Part shown: positions 23,226-29,873 of the stretch, piece by piece
How the letters are laid out: each line of letters begins with the position of its first letter
Numbering within the stretch: the stretch's first letter is position 1
Position numbers and translations under genes: made by a program
Notes under the pieces: generated by a model
Seen by the model: the letters and a program-made list of their open reading frames with translations, nothing else
The model's database searches: none
What the model was told of the DNA's origin: nothing
Assembly: GCF_004022425.1 (NCBI RefSeq)
Contig: NZ_RBZY01000039.1
Location: forward strand, 1 to 32,186
From: Microbacterium enclense
GTDB lineage: Bacteria > Actinomycetota > Actinomycetes > Actinomycetales > Microbacteriaceae
Direction of reading: 5' to 3'
DNA: 32,186 nucleotides

Positions 23226-24730
23226 TCCGAAGAGACCGTCACACCCGCCAGCGGCAGGCGCACGTTGAGGGAATTCTCCGGGAAGTTCGCGACGTGGGTC
23301 CCGACGGCCGTGAGCGGCGTGGAGAGGAACAGCCAGTCGGCGGCATCCTCGTCGGACACGATGCGGGCGGCCTCGGCGAGGTAGTCGGACGACTGCTGCT
23401 CGTCGGTCGTGGCCAGGGCCTGGGCGTACAGGCTCTGCACCTCGGGGTTGTCGTAGCCGAAGTAGTACGTGGGGGTGGCGAAGTTGCTGAAGTCCCGCGC
23501 CTCGACGTGGCGGACGAAGCTGAGGTCGTAGTCGTGATTGGTGTAGACCGTGGTCAGCCACGTCGGGAAGTCGACCGAGTCGACCCTGAGGGTCACGCCC
23601 ACGTCGGCGAAGGACGACACGAGGAAGGTCGGGATCGAGCCCGGGTAGACGCTCGGGATCGTGAGGGTCAGCTCGAGGTTGTCGGCGCCGGCCTCGGCGA
23701 GGAGCTCGCGCGCGCGATCCGGATCGTAGGAGATGCTGCCGGACAGGTCTTCGTACCCCGGGTCGAGCGGCGGGATCGGGCCGTACAGCGGCTGGCCCGC
23801 GCCCAGGGTGTCGATGAGGGCCTCGCGATCGATCGACAGGCGCAGGGCCTCGCGCACGCGCTGGTCGTCGAGCGGGGCGCGGGCGTTGTTGAACGCGAGC
23901 GTGCCCTTGTCGGTGGTCAGACCGGACTCGATCTGGAAGCTGCCAGTGTCGAGCTGGCCCTGGAGCTCGGGGTCGATCTCGAGGGCCACGTCGACGTCGC
24001 CGCTGACGGCCGCATTGATGGCGGCGCTCTGATCGGGGATGTAGTCGAGCACGACCTCGGCCACGCCCGCCGCGTCGCCCCAGTACGCGTCGTTGCGCGC
24101 CAGCGTGAGGCTCTGGCCGGTGTTCCACGATGACACCGTGAAAGGTCCGGTCCCGTTGGTCGCGGTTTCGAAGTTCGTGGTGTCGCCCGTCTTGAAGACG
24201 AGGCCCGCCCGGCCCGTCAGCGCGAACAGGAAGTCGATGTTCGGCTGGGCGAGGGTGACGACGACGGTCGTCGGATCGGGCGAGGCGATGGATGCCACAC
24301 CGGCCAGGTCGGCGCTGTTCTGGATCGTCGCGTCGTCCTTCGCGGTCTGCAGCGACGTCACGACGTCCTCGGCCGTGAGCGCGCTCCCGTCGTGGAACGT
24401 CACGCCCTCGCGGAGGGTGAAGGTGTACGTGAGCCCGTCGGGAGAGATCGTCCAGTCGGTGGCGAGAGCGGGGACGATCGCGTTGTCGGCGTCGCCGTCG
24501 CGGGTCACGAGCCCCTGATAGACGTTGTCGACGAGGGCCTGCTCGAGGGCGGCGCCACTCGTCCGGCGGATGTCGAGGTTCGACGGCTCCAGCGACAGGC
24601 GCACGGTGAGGGTGGCGTTCGGGTCGGCGGCACCGACCGGGGTCGGCTCGGTCGACGTGCCGGTGCACGAGGTGAACAGGAGTGCTCCGATCAGGAGCGC
24701 GCTCGTGGCGAGAGCGGTGCGGCGCAGCAT
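23222..24730 (-). CDS. Extracellular binding lipoprotein of the peptide/nickel-type importer (SBP family 5)
   Basis: This 502-residue protein has a lipoprotein signal with the lipidated cysteine at C22 (LLFTSC). The mature part shows family 5 features: LEPSNLDIRRTSGAALEQALVDNVYQGLVTRD, LATDWTISPDGLTYTFTLREGVTFHDGS, NGTGPFTVSSW, and DQRVREALRLSIDREAL. It is the first gene of the five-gene operon, with AAAGGA (minus strand, 24746-24741) 10 bases before the ATG. Family 5 proteins bind di- or oligopeptides, nickel chelates, opines or other solutes; nothing here fixes the ligand. The start at 24730 gives a normal signal peptide, whereas the longer frame to 25186 runs into the neighbouring hydrolase gene. 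Confidence 0.94.
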   Translation of the reverse strand: MLRRTALATSALLIGALLFTSCTGTSTEPTPVGAADPNATLTVRLSLEPSNLDIRRTSGAALEQALVDNVYQGLVTRDGDADNAIVPALATDWTISPDGLTYTFTLREGVTFHDGSALTAEDVVTSLQTAKDDATIQNSADLAGVASIASPDPTTVVVTLAQPNIDFLFALTGRAGLVFKTGDTTNFETATNGTGPFTVSSWNTGQSLTLARNDAYWGDAAGVAEVVLDYIPDQSAAINAAVSGDVDVALEIDPELQGQLDTGSFQIESGLTTDKGTLAFNNARAPLDDQRVREALRLSIDREALIDTLGAGQPLYGPIPPLDPGYEDLSGSISYDPDRARELLAEAGADNLELTLTIPSVYPGSIPTFLVSSFADVGVTLRVDSVDFPTWLTTVYTNHDYDLSFVRHVEARDFSNFATPTYYFGYDNPEVQSLYAQALATTDEQQSSDYLAEAARIVSDEDAADWLFLSTPLTAVGTHVANFPENSLNVRLPLAGVTVSSE

Positions 24731-24798
24731 CGCGGGAGTGTCCTTTCGCAAGGTCCACGGCATCCGGGTGCTGTCGTGCCGTGAGGTGGGGTGAGGAC

Positions 24799-24804
24799 AG
24801 CCTA
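24799..24804 (-). promoter_or_regulatory. Candidate -10 box TAGGCT for the peptide-importer operon
   Basis: On the minus strand TAGGCT lies 68 bases before the binding-protein ATG, in the only gap of the region. A clear -35 was not found. The leader would be about 60 bases and includes the AAAGGA RBS. Confidence 0.35.
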
Positions 24805-24838
24805 CTTTCACCCGTGGGAAGGGACGCCGCGTGTGACA

Positions 24839-24893
24839 CTGCGCGACACCCTCAGGACCGGCGGTGTCAGGCGGCCGACAGGGTGTCGCGCAG
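24839..24893. repeat. 14-bp perfect inverted repeat straddling the hydrolase stop codon
   Basis: CTGCGCGACACCCT (24839-24852) and AGGGTGTCGCGCAG (24880-24893) are exact reverse complements separated by 27 bases. The right arm encodes the hydrolase residues LRDTL; the left arm lies past the stop (24869-24867). An alternative smaller stem is possible between GACACC (24845-24850) and GGTGTC (24863-24868). No T-run follows in the direction of the gene. It may act as a terminator or RNA end-protector between the hydrolase and the importer operon. Confidence 0.65.
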
Positions 24894-25784
24894 GAGCGCG
24901 GCGAGACCCGCGGGGTCCTCCTCCTGCACGTTGTGCGCGGTCGGAACGACACGCACGCGGGCGTTCGCCGCCCGCCGGACGAGTTCGTCGGCATCCTCGG
25001 CCGTGACGAAACCGTGATCCGCCCGCACGAACAGGAGGGGCGCGCGGACGGCCTGGATGTCGTCCCAGCCACTGGACGCGAGCACCGCGCGCACGGCATC
25101 CGGAGTCCCGGTGTCGGTTCCCGCTGCCGCGGCGGCCGCGGCGAGGTGCGCGAAATGATGCTTCCACTCCACGCGCCCGTCGGCACGCACGCGGGTGTTG
25201 AGGAACACCCCGCGTTCGGCGGCGGGCCGCGAGCCGCCGAGGCCGAACGACAGGGCCTTCTCGACCAACTCGTCCCGCGTCGCCCAATCGGTCGGTCCCG
25301 CGAAGAACGCCCGCAGCTGCGCCGGACCAGCGCTGGGGTCGATCCCCGGGGTGATGTCGACGATCACGACCTCGTCGATCAGGTCGGGGCGGGACGCCGC
25401 GAGCGCCGCGGCGGTGAGACCGCCCAACGAGTGGCCGACCACCACCTGCGGTCCGTGCGTCCAGGCCTCGAGGGCGATCGCGACGTCGGGTGCGAGCACG
25501 CGACCCACGTACGCCGCGTCCTCCCGCCAGGACGAGTCGCCGTGGCCGGGGAGATCGAGCGCCAGCGCCGGCTCGCCCAGGTGGAGGAGTGTGGTGTCCC
25601 ATGTGTGCGCGTTCAGGCCGGCGCCGTGGAGAAGGGTCACGCGCGGGGGTTCCTCGCCCCATCGCAGCCCGCTGAGCGTGCGACCGTCGGGCAGCGCGAG
25701 GCTCACCCGTTCGACAGACGGGACGTCGACCCCGACGGCGGCGGCTTGGGCGGGCAGGAAGGAGAACTCGTCGACGTCGGGCAC
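24867..25784 (-). CDS. Alpha/beta-hydrolase
   Basis: This 305-residue protein (from GTG 25784) has the alpha/beta-hydrolase fold: oxyanion segment LLHGAGLNAHTWD (51-63), DLPGHGDSS, nucleophile elbow GHSLGG with S119, an acid at D256 (RADHGF) and H284 near the end (TAHNVQEEDP). Lid residues lie at about 145-230. The reaction (ester, amide, epoxide or C-C hydrolysis) cannot be told from sequence. A longer frame reaches 25880, but GTG 25784 is preceded on its strand by CAGGCT and six bases, like the leaderless genes elsewhere in the window, and the extra 32 residues look non-coding. It is divergent from the AhpD-like gene. Confidence 0.85.
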   Translation of the reverse strand: MPDVDEFSFLPAQAAAVGVDVPSVERVSLALPDGRTLSGLRWGEEPPRVTLLHGAGLNAHTWDTTLLHLGEPALALDLPGHGDSSWREDAAYVGRVLAPDVAIALEAWTHGPQVVVGHSLGGLTAAALAASRPDLIDEVVIVDITPGIDPSAGPAQLRAFFAGPTDWATRDELVEKALSFGLGGSRPAAERGVFLNTRVRADGRVEWKHHFAHLAAAAAAAGTDTGTPDAVRAVLASSGWDDIQAVRAPLLFVRADHGFVTAEDADELVRRAANARVRVVPTAHNVQEEDPAGLAALLRDTLSAA

Positions 25785-25882
25785 GAGGCCAGCCTGACAC
25801 CGGGAACCCCGGGGTCGCCACCGGCCCGACGCGATCGGACACATCTGTCGACCGAGCCCGGCCGCGTGTCCGGGGCGCACCG

Positions 25883-25888
25883 TAGGCT
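25883..25888 (+). promoter_or_regulatory. -10 box TAGGCT of a leaderless transcript
   Basis: TAGGCT is followed by six bases (GTCGCC) and the ATG at 25895, with no Shine-Dalgarno sequence. It would drive the AhpD-like gene and the overlapping phosphatase gene. Confidence 0.5.
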
Positions 25889-25894
25889 GTCGCC

Positions 25895-26443
25895 ATGGGC
25901 GAGGAACGGCGCGTGCACCTGTCGAAGAAGGCTCCCGAGGCGTACGCGGCGCTGCGGTCGTTCTCGAAAACCGTCGGCGGTCTCGCGGCGGCGGCCGGTA
26001 TCGACGCCCGCCTGCGCGAGATCGTCCAGATCCACGCCTCTCAGCTCAACGGCTGTGCCTACTGCGTGCGCGTGCATGTCGACGCGGCCGTGAAGGCGGG
26101 GCTCGACGCCGACGTCATCGCGCAGATCGCGACGTGGCGCGAGTCCGGCGTCTTCGACGAGCGCGAGCGTGCCGCCCTGGAACTCACCGAGTCGTTCACC
26201 TTCATCCACGACGACGGCGTCCCCGACGAGGTCTACGACCGGGCGGGCGGCATCCTGAGCGAGGACGAGTACGTCGCGCTCAGTTGGGTGCTCGTGGCGA
26301 TCAACGCGTTCAACCGCGTCGCGATCGCGGGCCGGTACCCGGTCCCGCCGCGCGCGTCGACCGCCGCCACGCTGAGCGAGGGCACGCTGCCGCTCGGCAC
26401 GACCGCACCGCGTGGCACCCACGACCACGGGGGTGGCGCGTGA
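25895..26443 (+). CDS. Carboxymuconolactone decarboxylase/AhpD-like protein
   Basis: This 182-residue protein has the AhpD/CMD fold. The redox motif is C54-x-x-C57 in LNGCAYCVRVHVDAAVKAGL with H61 nearby, the arrangement of alkylhydroperoxidase-D-like disulfide reductases rather than true decarboxylases. ERAALELTESFTFIHDDGVPDEVYDRA and VALSWVLVAINAFNRVAI are the usual following helices. A 30-residue disordered tail ends GTHDHGGGA. It probably handles peroxide or disulfide stress in the cytosol; this is a family-level inference. The stop overlaps the phosphatase start (GTGA), so both are produced together. Confidence 0.9.
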   Translation: MGEERRVHLSKKAPEAYAALRSFSKTVGGLAAAAGIDARLREIVQIHASQLNGCAYCVRVHVDAAVKAGLDADVIAQIATWRESGVFDERERAALELTESFTFIHDDGVPDEVYDRAGGILSEDEYVALSWVLVAINAFNRVAIAGRYPVPPRASTAATLSEGTLPLGTTAPRGTHDHGGGA

Positions 26444-27150
26444 GCTCTCTCGTCTCGGGCGCGACCAACTTCCGCGACGTCGGGGGCCTGCCCGCCGGAA
26501 CCCGCCGCACGCGCGCGGGCGTGCTCTTCCGCTCCGGCAACCTCGTCGACGTCGACGACGAGGGGCTCCGCGCGATGGGCGACCTCGGGCTGCGCCGCAT
26601 CATCGACCTCCGCGATGACGATGAGGTGCGCTTCGCCCCCAGCCGCATCGACGGGCTCGATGTCGACGTGCAGCGCGTGCCGCTGTTCCTGGGGTCGGTG
26701 GAATCGTTCTTCGAGCGCGACGTGAGCCTCGGCGAGCTGTACGCCGAACTCGTCGAGGGTTCGGCCGACCGGATCGTCGAGGCGGTGCGCGGCATCTCCG
26801 AGGCGCCGCCGGCACTGATCCACTGCACGGTCGGCAAGGATCGCACCGGCGTCACGGTCGCGATCGCGCTCGCCGCCGCCGGGGTCGATCGCGCAGCCGT
26901 CGTCGACGACTACGCCCGCACGGAGGGGTTGCTCCCGGCCGCGCGCAATCGTCGGGTCATCGCCGGCATCCGTGCCCTGCATCCCGGGAACCGGCACGCC
27001 GAAGAACTCGCGACCCGGTCTCCCGCCCCGGTGATGCGCGAGCTGCTGGCGCGACTGGACACCGCGTACGGATCGCCGGCCGATTTCCTTCGAGCGCACG
27101 GCATGACCGACGCCGAACTCGAACGTCTCCGGGACGCGCTGATCGAGTGA
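26440..27150 (+). CDS. Protein-tyrosine phosphatase family protein (bacterial Y_phosphatase3 type)
   Basis: This 236-residue protein has the active-site loop HCTVGKDRTGV with nucleophile C129, followed by K133-D134-R135. The N-terminal motif NFRDVGGLPAG (10-20), the RSGNLVDVDDEGL segment (31-43) and IIDLRDDDE (54-62) define the family that includes MptpB (PtpB) of mycobacteria and many lipid or tyrosine phosphatases. The lysine in the loop is typical of those with phosphoinositide activity. There is no signal peptide, so it acts in the cytosol unless exported unconventionally. The start is GTG 26440, overlapping the previous stop. A physiological target is not evident. Confidence 0.92.
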   Translation: MSSLVSGATNFRDVGGLPAGTRRTRAGVLFRSGNLVDVDDEGLRAMGDLGLRRIIDLRDDDEVRFAPSRIDGLDVDVQRVPLFLGSVESFFERDVSLGELYAELVEGSADRIVEAVRGISEAPPALIHCTVGKDRTGVTVAIALAAAGVDRAAVVDDYARTEGLLPAARNRRVIAGIRALHPGNRHAEELATRSPAPVMRELLARLDTAYGSPADFLRAHGMTDAELERLRDALIE

Positions 27151-27186
27151 TCTCGTCCGCGGCCCCCGCGGATCCAGGGCGGCAAC

Positions 27187-27205
27187 ACAGGTTAGGCAAC
27201 CCTTC
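27187..27205 (+). promoter_or_regulatory. IdeR/DtxR-type iron box
   Basis: The 19-base site ACAGGTTAGGCAACCCTTC matches the actinobacterial iron-box consensus TTAGGTTAGGCTAACCTAA at 13 of 19 positions, including AGGTTAGGC in full. It overlaps the -35 region of the promoter whose -10 box is TATAGT (27214-27219), the usual place for iron-dependent repression. The gene downstream encodes a siderophore-interaction domain, which supports the call. Confidence 0.75.
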
Positions 27206-27213
27206 ATCGCGGG

Positions 27214-27219
27214 TATAGT
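27214..27219 (+). promoter_or_regulatory. -10 box TATAGT of the iron-regulated SIP-domain gene
   Basis: TATAGT ends 10 bases before the ATG at 27230, so the leader is absent or only a few bases long. The iron box lies immediately upstream, over the -35 position. Confidence 0.55.
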
Positions 27220-27229
27220 GGATGCCATC

Positions 27230-27694
27230 ATGTCCACCTCTGCCGAGCACAACGCCGCCGCCTGCCGCGCCTCGCGTCACACGCGTGTGCAGCACCTCAT
27301 CACGGCCGACGAGACGTCCCTCGCCGAGATGGAGGCGGTGCTGGCGACGCTGCCGATCTGCTCGACCGGGCGCCTCTTCATCGAGGTCCCGGACGCGTCG
27401 TGGATCACGTCGGTCGCGGCTCCCGCCCGCATGACGGTGACCTGGCTCGACCGGTCCCGCCGCGGCGGCGCTCCGGGCACCGGCCGCACCTGTGCGCCCG
27501 GTCAGGCGCTCTCCCGCGCGGTGGCCGGATGGGCCGGCGAGATGCTCTGCTGCGATGACGACGCCACCCGCATCTTCCTGCTCGGGTGCTACCTCGGCAC
27601 GGTCGACATCGTCGACGACCTCACGTCGCGCCACGGCGTCGATGCGGGCCACATCCACACCCCCGAGCGTTTCGGACTCGCCACCGCGCGCTGA
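27230..27694 (+). CDS. SIP-domain protein (siderophore-interacting protein, short form)
   Basis: This 154-residue protein corresponds to the NAD(P)H-binding C-terminal half of siderophore-interacting ferric-siderophore reductases: HLITADETSLAEMEAVLATLP (about 22-42), GRLFIEVPDASW (47-58), a variable central loop, and IFLLGCYLGTVDIVDDLTSRHGV near 121-143. It lacks the N-terminal FAD-binding half present in full-length ViuB-type enzymes, so it may act with another protein or have a regulatory role in iron release. Short SIP proteins are common in actinobacteria. The ATG at 27230 is preferred to GTG 27218, which lies inside the -10 box. Expression is probably repressed by iron through the upstream box. 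Confidence 0.88.
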   Translation: MSTSAEHNAAACRASRHTRVQHLITADETSLAEMEAVLATLPICSTGRLFIEVPDASWITSVAAPARMTVTWLDRSRRGGAPGTGRTCAPGQALSRAVAGWAGEMLCCDDDATRIFLLGCYLGTVDIVDDLTSRHGVDAGHIHTPERFGLATAR

Positions 27695-27702
27695 GGCCGC
27701 AG

Positions 27703-28158
27703 TCACGCTCCGCGCGGGACGTAGTTCCCCTCGACGAGACCGGCTTCGATCTCGAAGCGGTTACGCAGCGGGTCACGCCCCGCGGCGAGGTACAGCCACG
27801 GCATCAGGAAGCCGTATCGGCGCCACTGGCCCGCGTGGACGGCCTCGTGACCGAGGACGGCGTCGGTGGGGGCGTCATCGCCGGTGAGGAAGCAGTCGCC
27901 CACGCACACGCCGCCGCGGGGGAAGGCCCACGCGGGCAGGCCGCGGAACACCCACAGCCCGTTCCGGCGTTCGACGCGGCCCGTGCTCCACACCGAGCCC
28001 CACACCCAGCCGACCGTGCGACCGTAGAGGAAGCCGATCCGGCTCACGGGGGAGTCGAGCAGGGCCGCGGGGATGAGGCGGTCGATACGGCGCCCGCGGG
28101 CGACCGCGCGGTCAGCGCGTTCCCGCCAGCCGGCCGGGGGTCGCGGGATCGGGCTCAT
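27703..28158 (-). CDS. Small HExxH-containing protein of unknown function
   Basis: This 151-residue protein has a possible zinc site HEAVH (104-108), followed after about 28 residues by NRFEIEAGLVEGNY with E136 and E138, a gluzincin-like arrangement (HExxH then a downstream glutamate) also seen in DUF4157-like minimal peptidases. The sequence between is aromatic (QWRRYGFLMPWLYLAAG), suggesting membrane contact, as does FLYGRTVGWVWGSVW (43-57). No signal peptide is evident. Its start overlaps the arginase-family stop (ATGA at 28155-28158), so the two are coupled. Proteolytic activity is an inference from the motif only. Confidence 0.8.
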   Translation of the reverse strand: MSPIPRPPAGWRERADRAVARGRRIDRLIPAALLDSPVSRIGFLYGRTVGWVWGSVWSTGRVERRNGLWVFRGLPAWAFPRGGVCVGDCFLTGDDAPTDAVLGHEAVHAGQWRRYGFLMPWLYLAAGRDPLRNRFEIEAGLVEGNYVPRGA

Positions 28159-28970
28159 GCCAGCGCCCCGACCAGGCGCAGGATCGTGCCGAGGTCGTCG
28201 ACGGCGGCGGCGGGGGTCGAGGGCGAGAACTCGGTGATCGTGGCACCGGCCAGCGGCACGCGAGCTCGCAGCCGACGGATCGCGGCCGCCACGTCGGCGG
28301 CTCGCGCTCCGAAGGGCTCGGGCAGCGCGACGCCCGCGATCTCGGCCGGATCGAGCACGTCGAGATCGACGTGGACGTGGACCCGGGCGGCCCCGGTCGC
28401 CACGACGGCATCCGCGAGACTCTCGGGATCTGACAGTCCGGCTGCCGGGATCACGCGGATGCCGTGCTCGTCGATGAACCGCTGCTCCTCGGCATCCACC
28501 GCTCGCGTACCGGCCAGGACGACCCGGGAGGGAGGGATGCCGGGGCTCAGGCGCAGCGGGTCGATGCCGTCACCGATGATCGCGCGGAGCACCATGCCGT
28601 GGAACGCGCCGCTCGGCGACGACTCGGGGGTGTTGAGGTCGGCGTGGGCGTCGATCCAGAGGACCGCGAGATCGTCCCCCGCCACGGCGGACACGGCGCC
28701 GAGCGCGACCCCGCAGTCGCCGCCGATCGTGACCGCGTGCTCGCCGTGCACCGCCGCGACCGCGTCGTGGATGCGCTCGCGCATCCGCACCAGCGCGCTC
28801 GCCCGGAGGACGCGCGTGCCCTGGGCGTCGCCGGCTTCGGGTGGCGCCTCGAGCGTCGTGGTCGCGGCGCGGGGGAGATCGCCCGCGATCGCCTCGGCAC
28901 CGTCGATCAGCTGCATCGCACGCGACGAGGACGAGCCCTGCCACTGCGGGGCGATCACGAAACGCGTCAT
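28155..28970 (-). CDS. Arginase/agmatinase-family ureohydrolase
   Basis: This 271-residue protein has the ureohydrolase metal motifs: GGDC (83-86), DAHADLNTP (107-115; D107, H109, D111) and HVDLDVLDP (200-208; D202, D204), plus SGAFHGMVL around 120-128. The usual GGDH is GGDC, so one manganese ligand is cysteine, as in several actinobacterial members whose substrates are not known. It may hydrolyse arginine, agmatine, guanidinobutyrate, formiminoglutamate or another guanidine; the sequence alone does not say. It starts at ATG 28970 and overlaps the HExxH gene at its end. A strong terminator hairpin lies just upstream, at the end of the previous operon. Confidence 0.9.
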   Translation of the reverse strand: MTRFVIAPQWQGSSSSRAMQLIDGAEAIAGDLPRAATTTLEAPPEAGDAQGTRVLRASALVRMRERIHDAVAAVHGEHAVTIGGDCGVALGAVSAVAGDDLAVLWIDAHADLNTPESSPSGAFHGMVLRAIIGDGIDPLRLSPGIPPSRVVLAGTRAVDAEEQRFIDEHGIRVIPAAGLSDPESLADAVVATGAARVHVHVDLDVLDPAEIAGVALPEPFGARAADVAAAIRRLRARVPLAGATITEFSPSTPAAAVDDLGTILRLVGALA

Positions 28971-28989
28971 GGCGTACCTGTCGGAACGG

Positions 28990-29022
28990 GGGAGCGCACC
29001 GCTGGCGGGGCGGTGCGCTCCC
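28990..29022 (-). terminator. 13-bp perfect hairpin ending the TPM/PspA operon
   Basis: GGGAGCGCACCGC (28990-29002) and GCGGTGCGCTCCC (29010-29022) pair perfectly across a 7-base loop, 7 bases after the PspA stop. There is no long T-run on the minus strand, which is common for actinobacterial terminators. The arginase-family gene follows 19 bases later and needs its own promoter or read-through. Confidence 0.75.
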
Positions 29023-29029
29023 GTGTCGA

Positions 29030-29782
29030 TCAGAGGTCGGGGCTCGGCGCGTCGATCGCGGCGCGCTGCGGGCCGCCGGTCTTCAGTGCGGCCAGGCGTG
29101 CTTCGACCTCGGTGAGCTCGCCGACGTCCTCGAGGGCGTTGAACTGCGCGTCGATGCTCGACGCGGCCAGTTCCTGCTTTCCCGCGGCGAGGGCCTCTTC
29201 GCGGCGGATCTTGTCCTCGAATCGGCCGAGTTCGCTGGTCGGGTCGAGCACGTCGATGGACTTCACCGCGTCGTGGACCTTGTTCTGCGCCTCGGCCACC
29301 TTCGCGCGGGCGAGCAGCTCGCTGCGCTTCGACCGGAGCTGCTCGAGCTTGGTCTTCATGCCGTTGAGGCCGTCCTTGAGCTTGTCGACGACCTCGGTCT
29401 GCGAGGCGATCGTGGGCTCGGCGGACTTGGCCTCGCTCTCGGCGGTGATCTGACGCTGCAGCGCGATCTTGGCGAGGTTGTCGAACTTGTCGGCCTCGCT
29501 CGCGTTACCGGCGGCGCGCAGTTCGTCGCCCTTGCGGCTGGCGGCGAGGGCCTTGTTGCCCCACTCCGCCGCGGCCTGGACGTCTTCCTGGTGGTCGCGC
29601 TCGAGCAGGCGCAGGTTGCCGATGGTCTCGGCGATGGCCGACTCGGCGTCGGCGATCGAGTTGGTGTAGTCGCGAACGAGTTGATCGAGCATCTTCTGCG
29701 GGTCCTCGGCCTGGTCGAGGAGCGAGTTGATGTTCGCGCGGACGAGGGTCGAGATCCGACCGAAGATGGACTGCTTGGCCAT
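29030..29782 (-). CDS. pspA: PspA/IM30 (Vipp1) family protein
   Basis: This 250-residue protein starts MAKQSIFGRISTLVRANINSLLDQAEDPQKMLDQLVRDY, the conserved amphipathic helix 1 and start of helix 2 of PspA/IM30 proteins. Long coiled-coil helices follow (about 25-200) and the protein ends with a short acidic tail. These ESCRT-III-like proteins form rods or rings on the inner face of the membrane and help maintain it under stress. The start at 29782 is chosen for its AGGAA site and the family N-terminus; the frame continuing to 30073 runs into the upstream gene. It is the second gene of a two-gene unit with the TPM-domain protein. Confidence 0.95.
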   Translation of the reverse strand: MAKQSIFGRISTLVRANINSLLDQAEDPQKMLDQLVRDYTNSIADAESAIAETIGNLRLLERDHQEDVQAAAEWGNKALAASRKGDELRAAGNASEADKFDNLAKIALQRQITAESEAKSAEPTIASQTEVVDKLKDGLNGMKTKLEQLRSKRSELLARAKVAEAQNKVHDAVKSIDVLDPTSELGRFEDKIRREEALAAGKQELAASSIDAQFNALEDVGELTEVEARLAALKTGGPQRAAIDAPSPDL

Positions 29783-29873
29783 GCGGGATTTCCTTCCTGA
29801 GGCGACGGTGTCGAGTCTGGTGCCGATTGCTACGAGTTTTCTGTGACGGCCCCTCTGGGCCGGCGGATGAGCG

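Noticed and set aside
18708..24730. Functional link between the M4 peptidase and the adjacent peptide-type importer
   Set aside because: They have separate promoters, the peptidase is cytosolic with its own inhibitor, and adjacency alone is not evidence.
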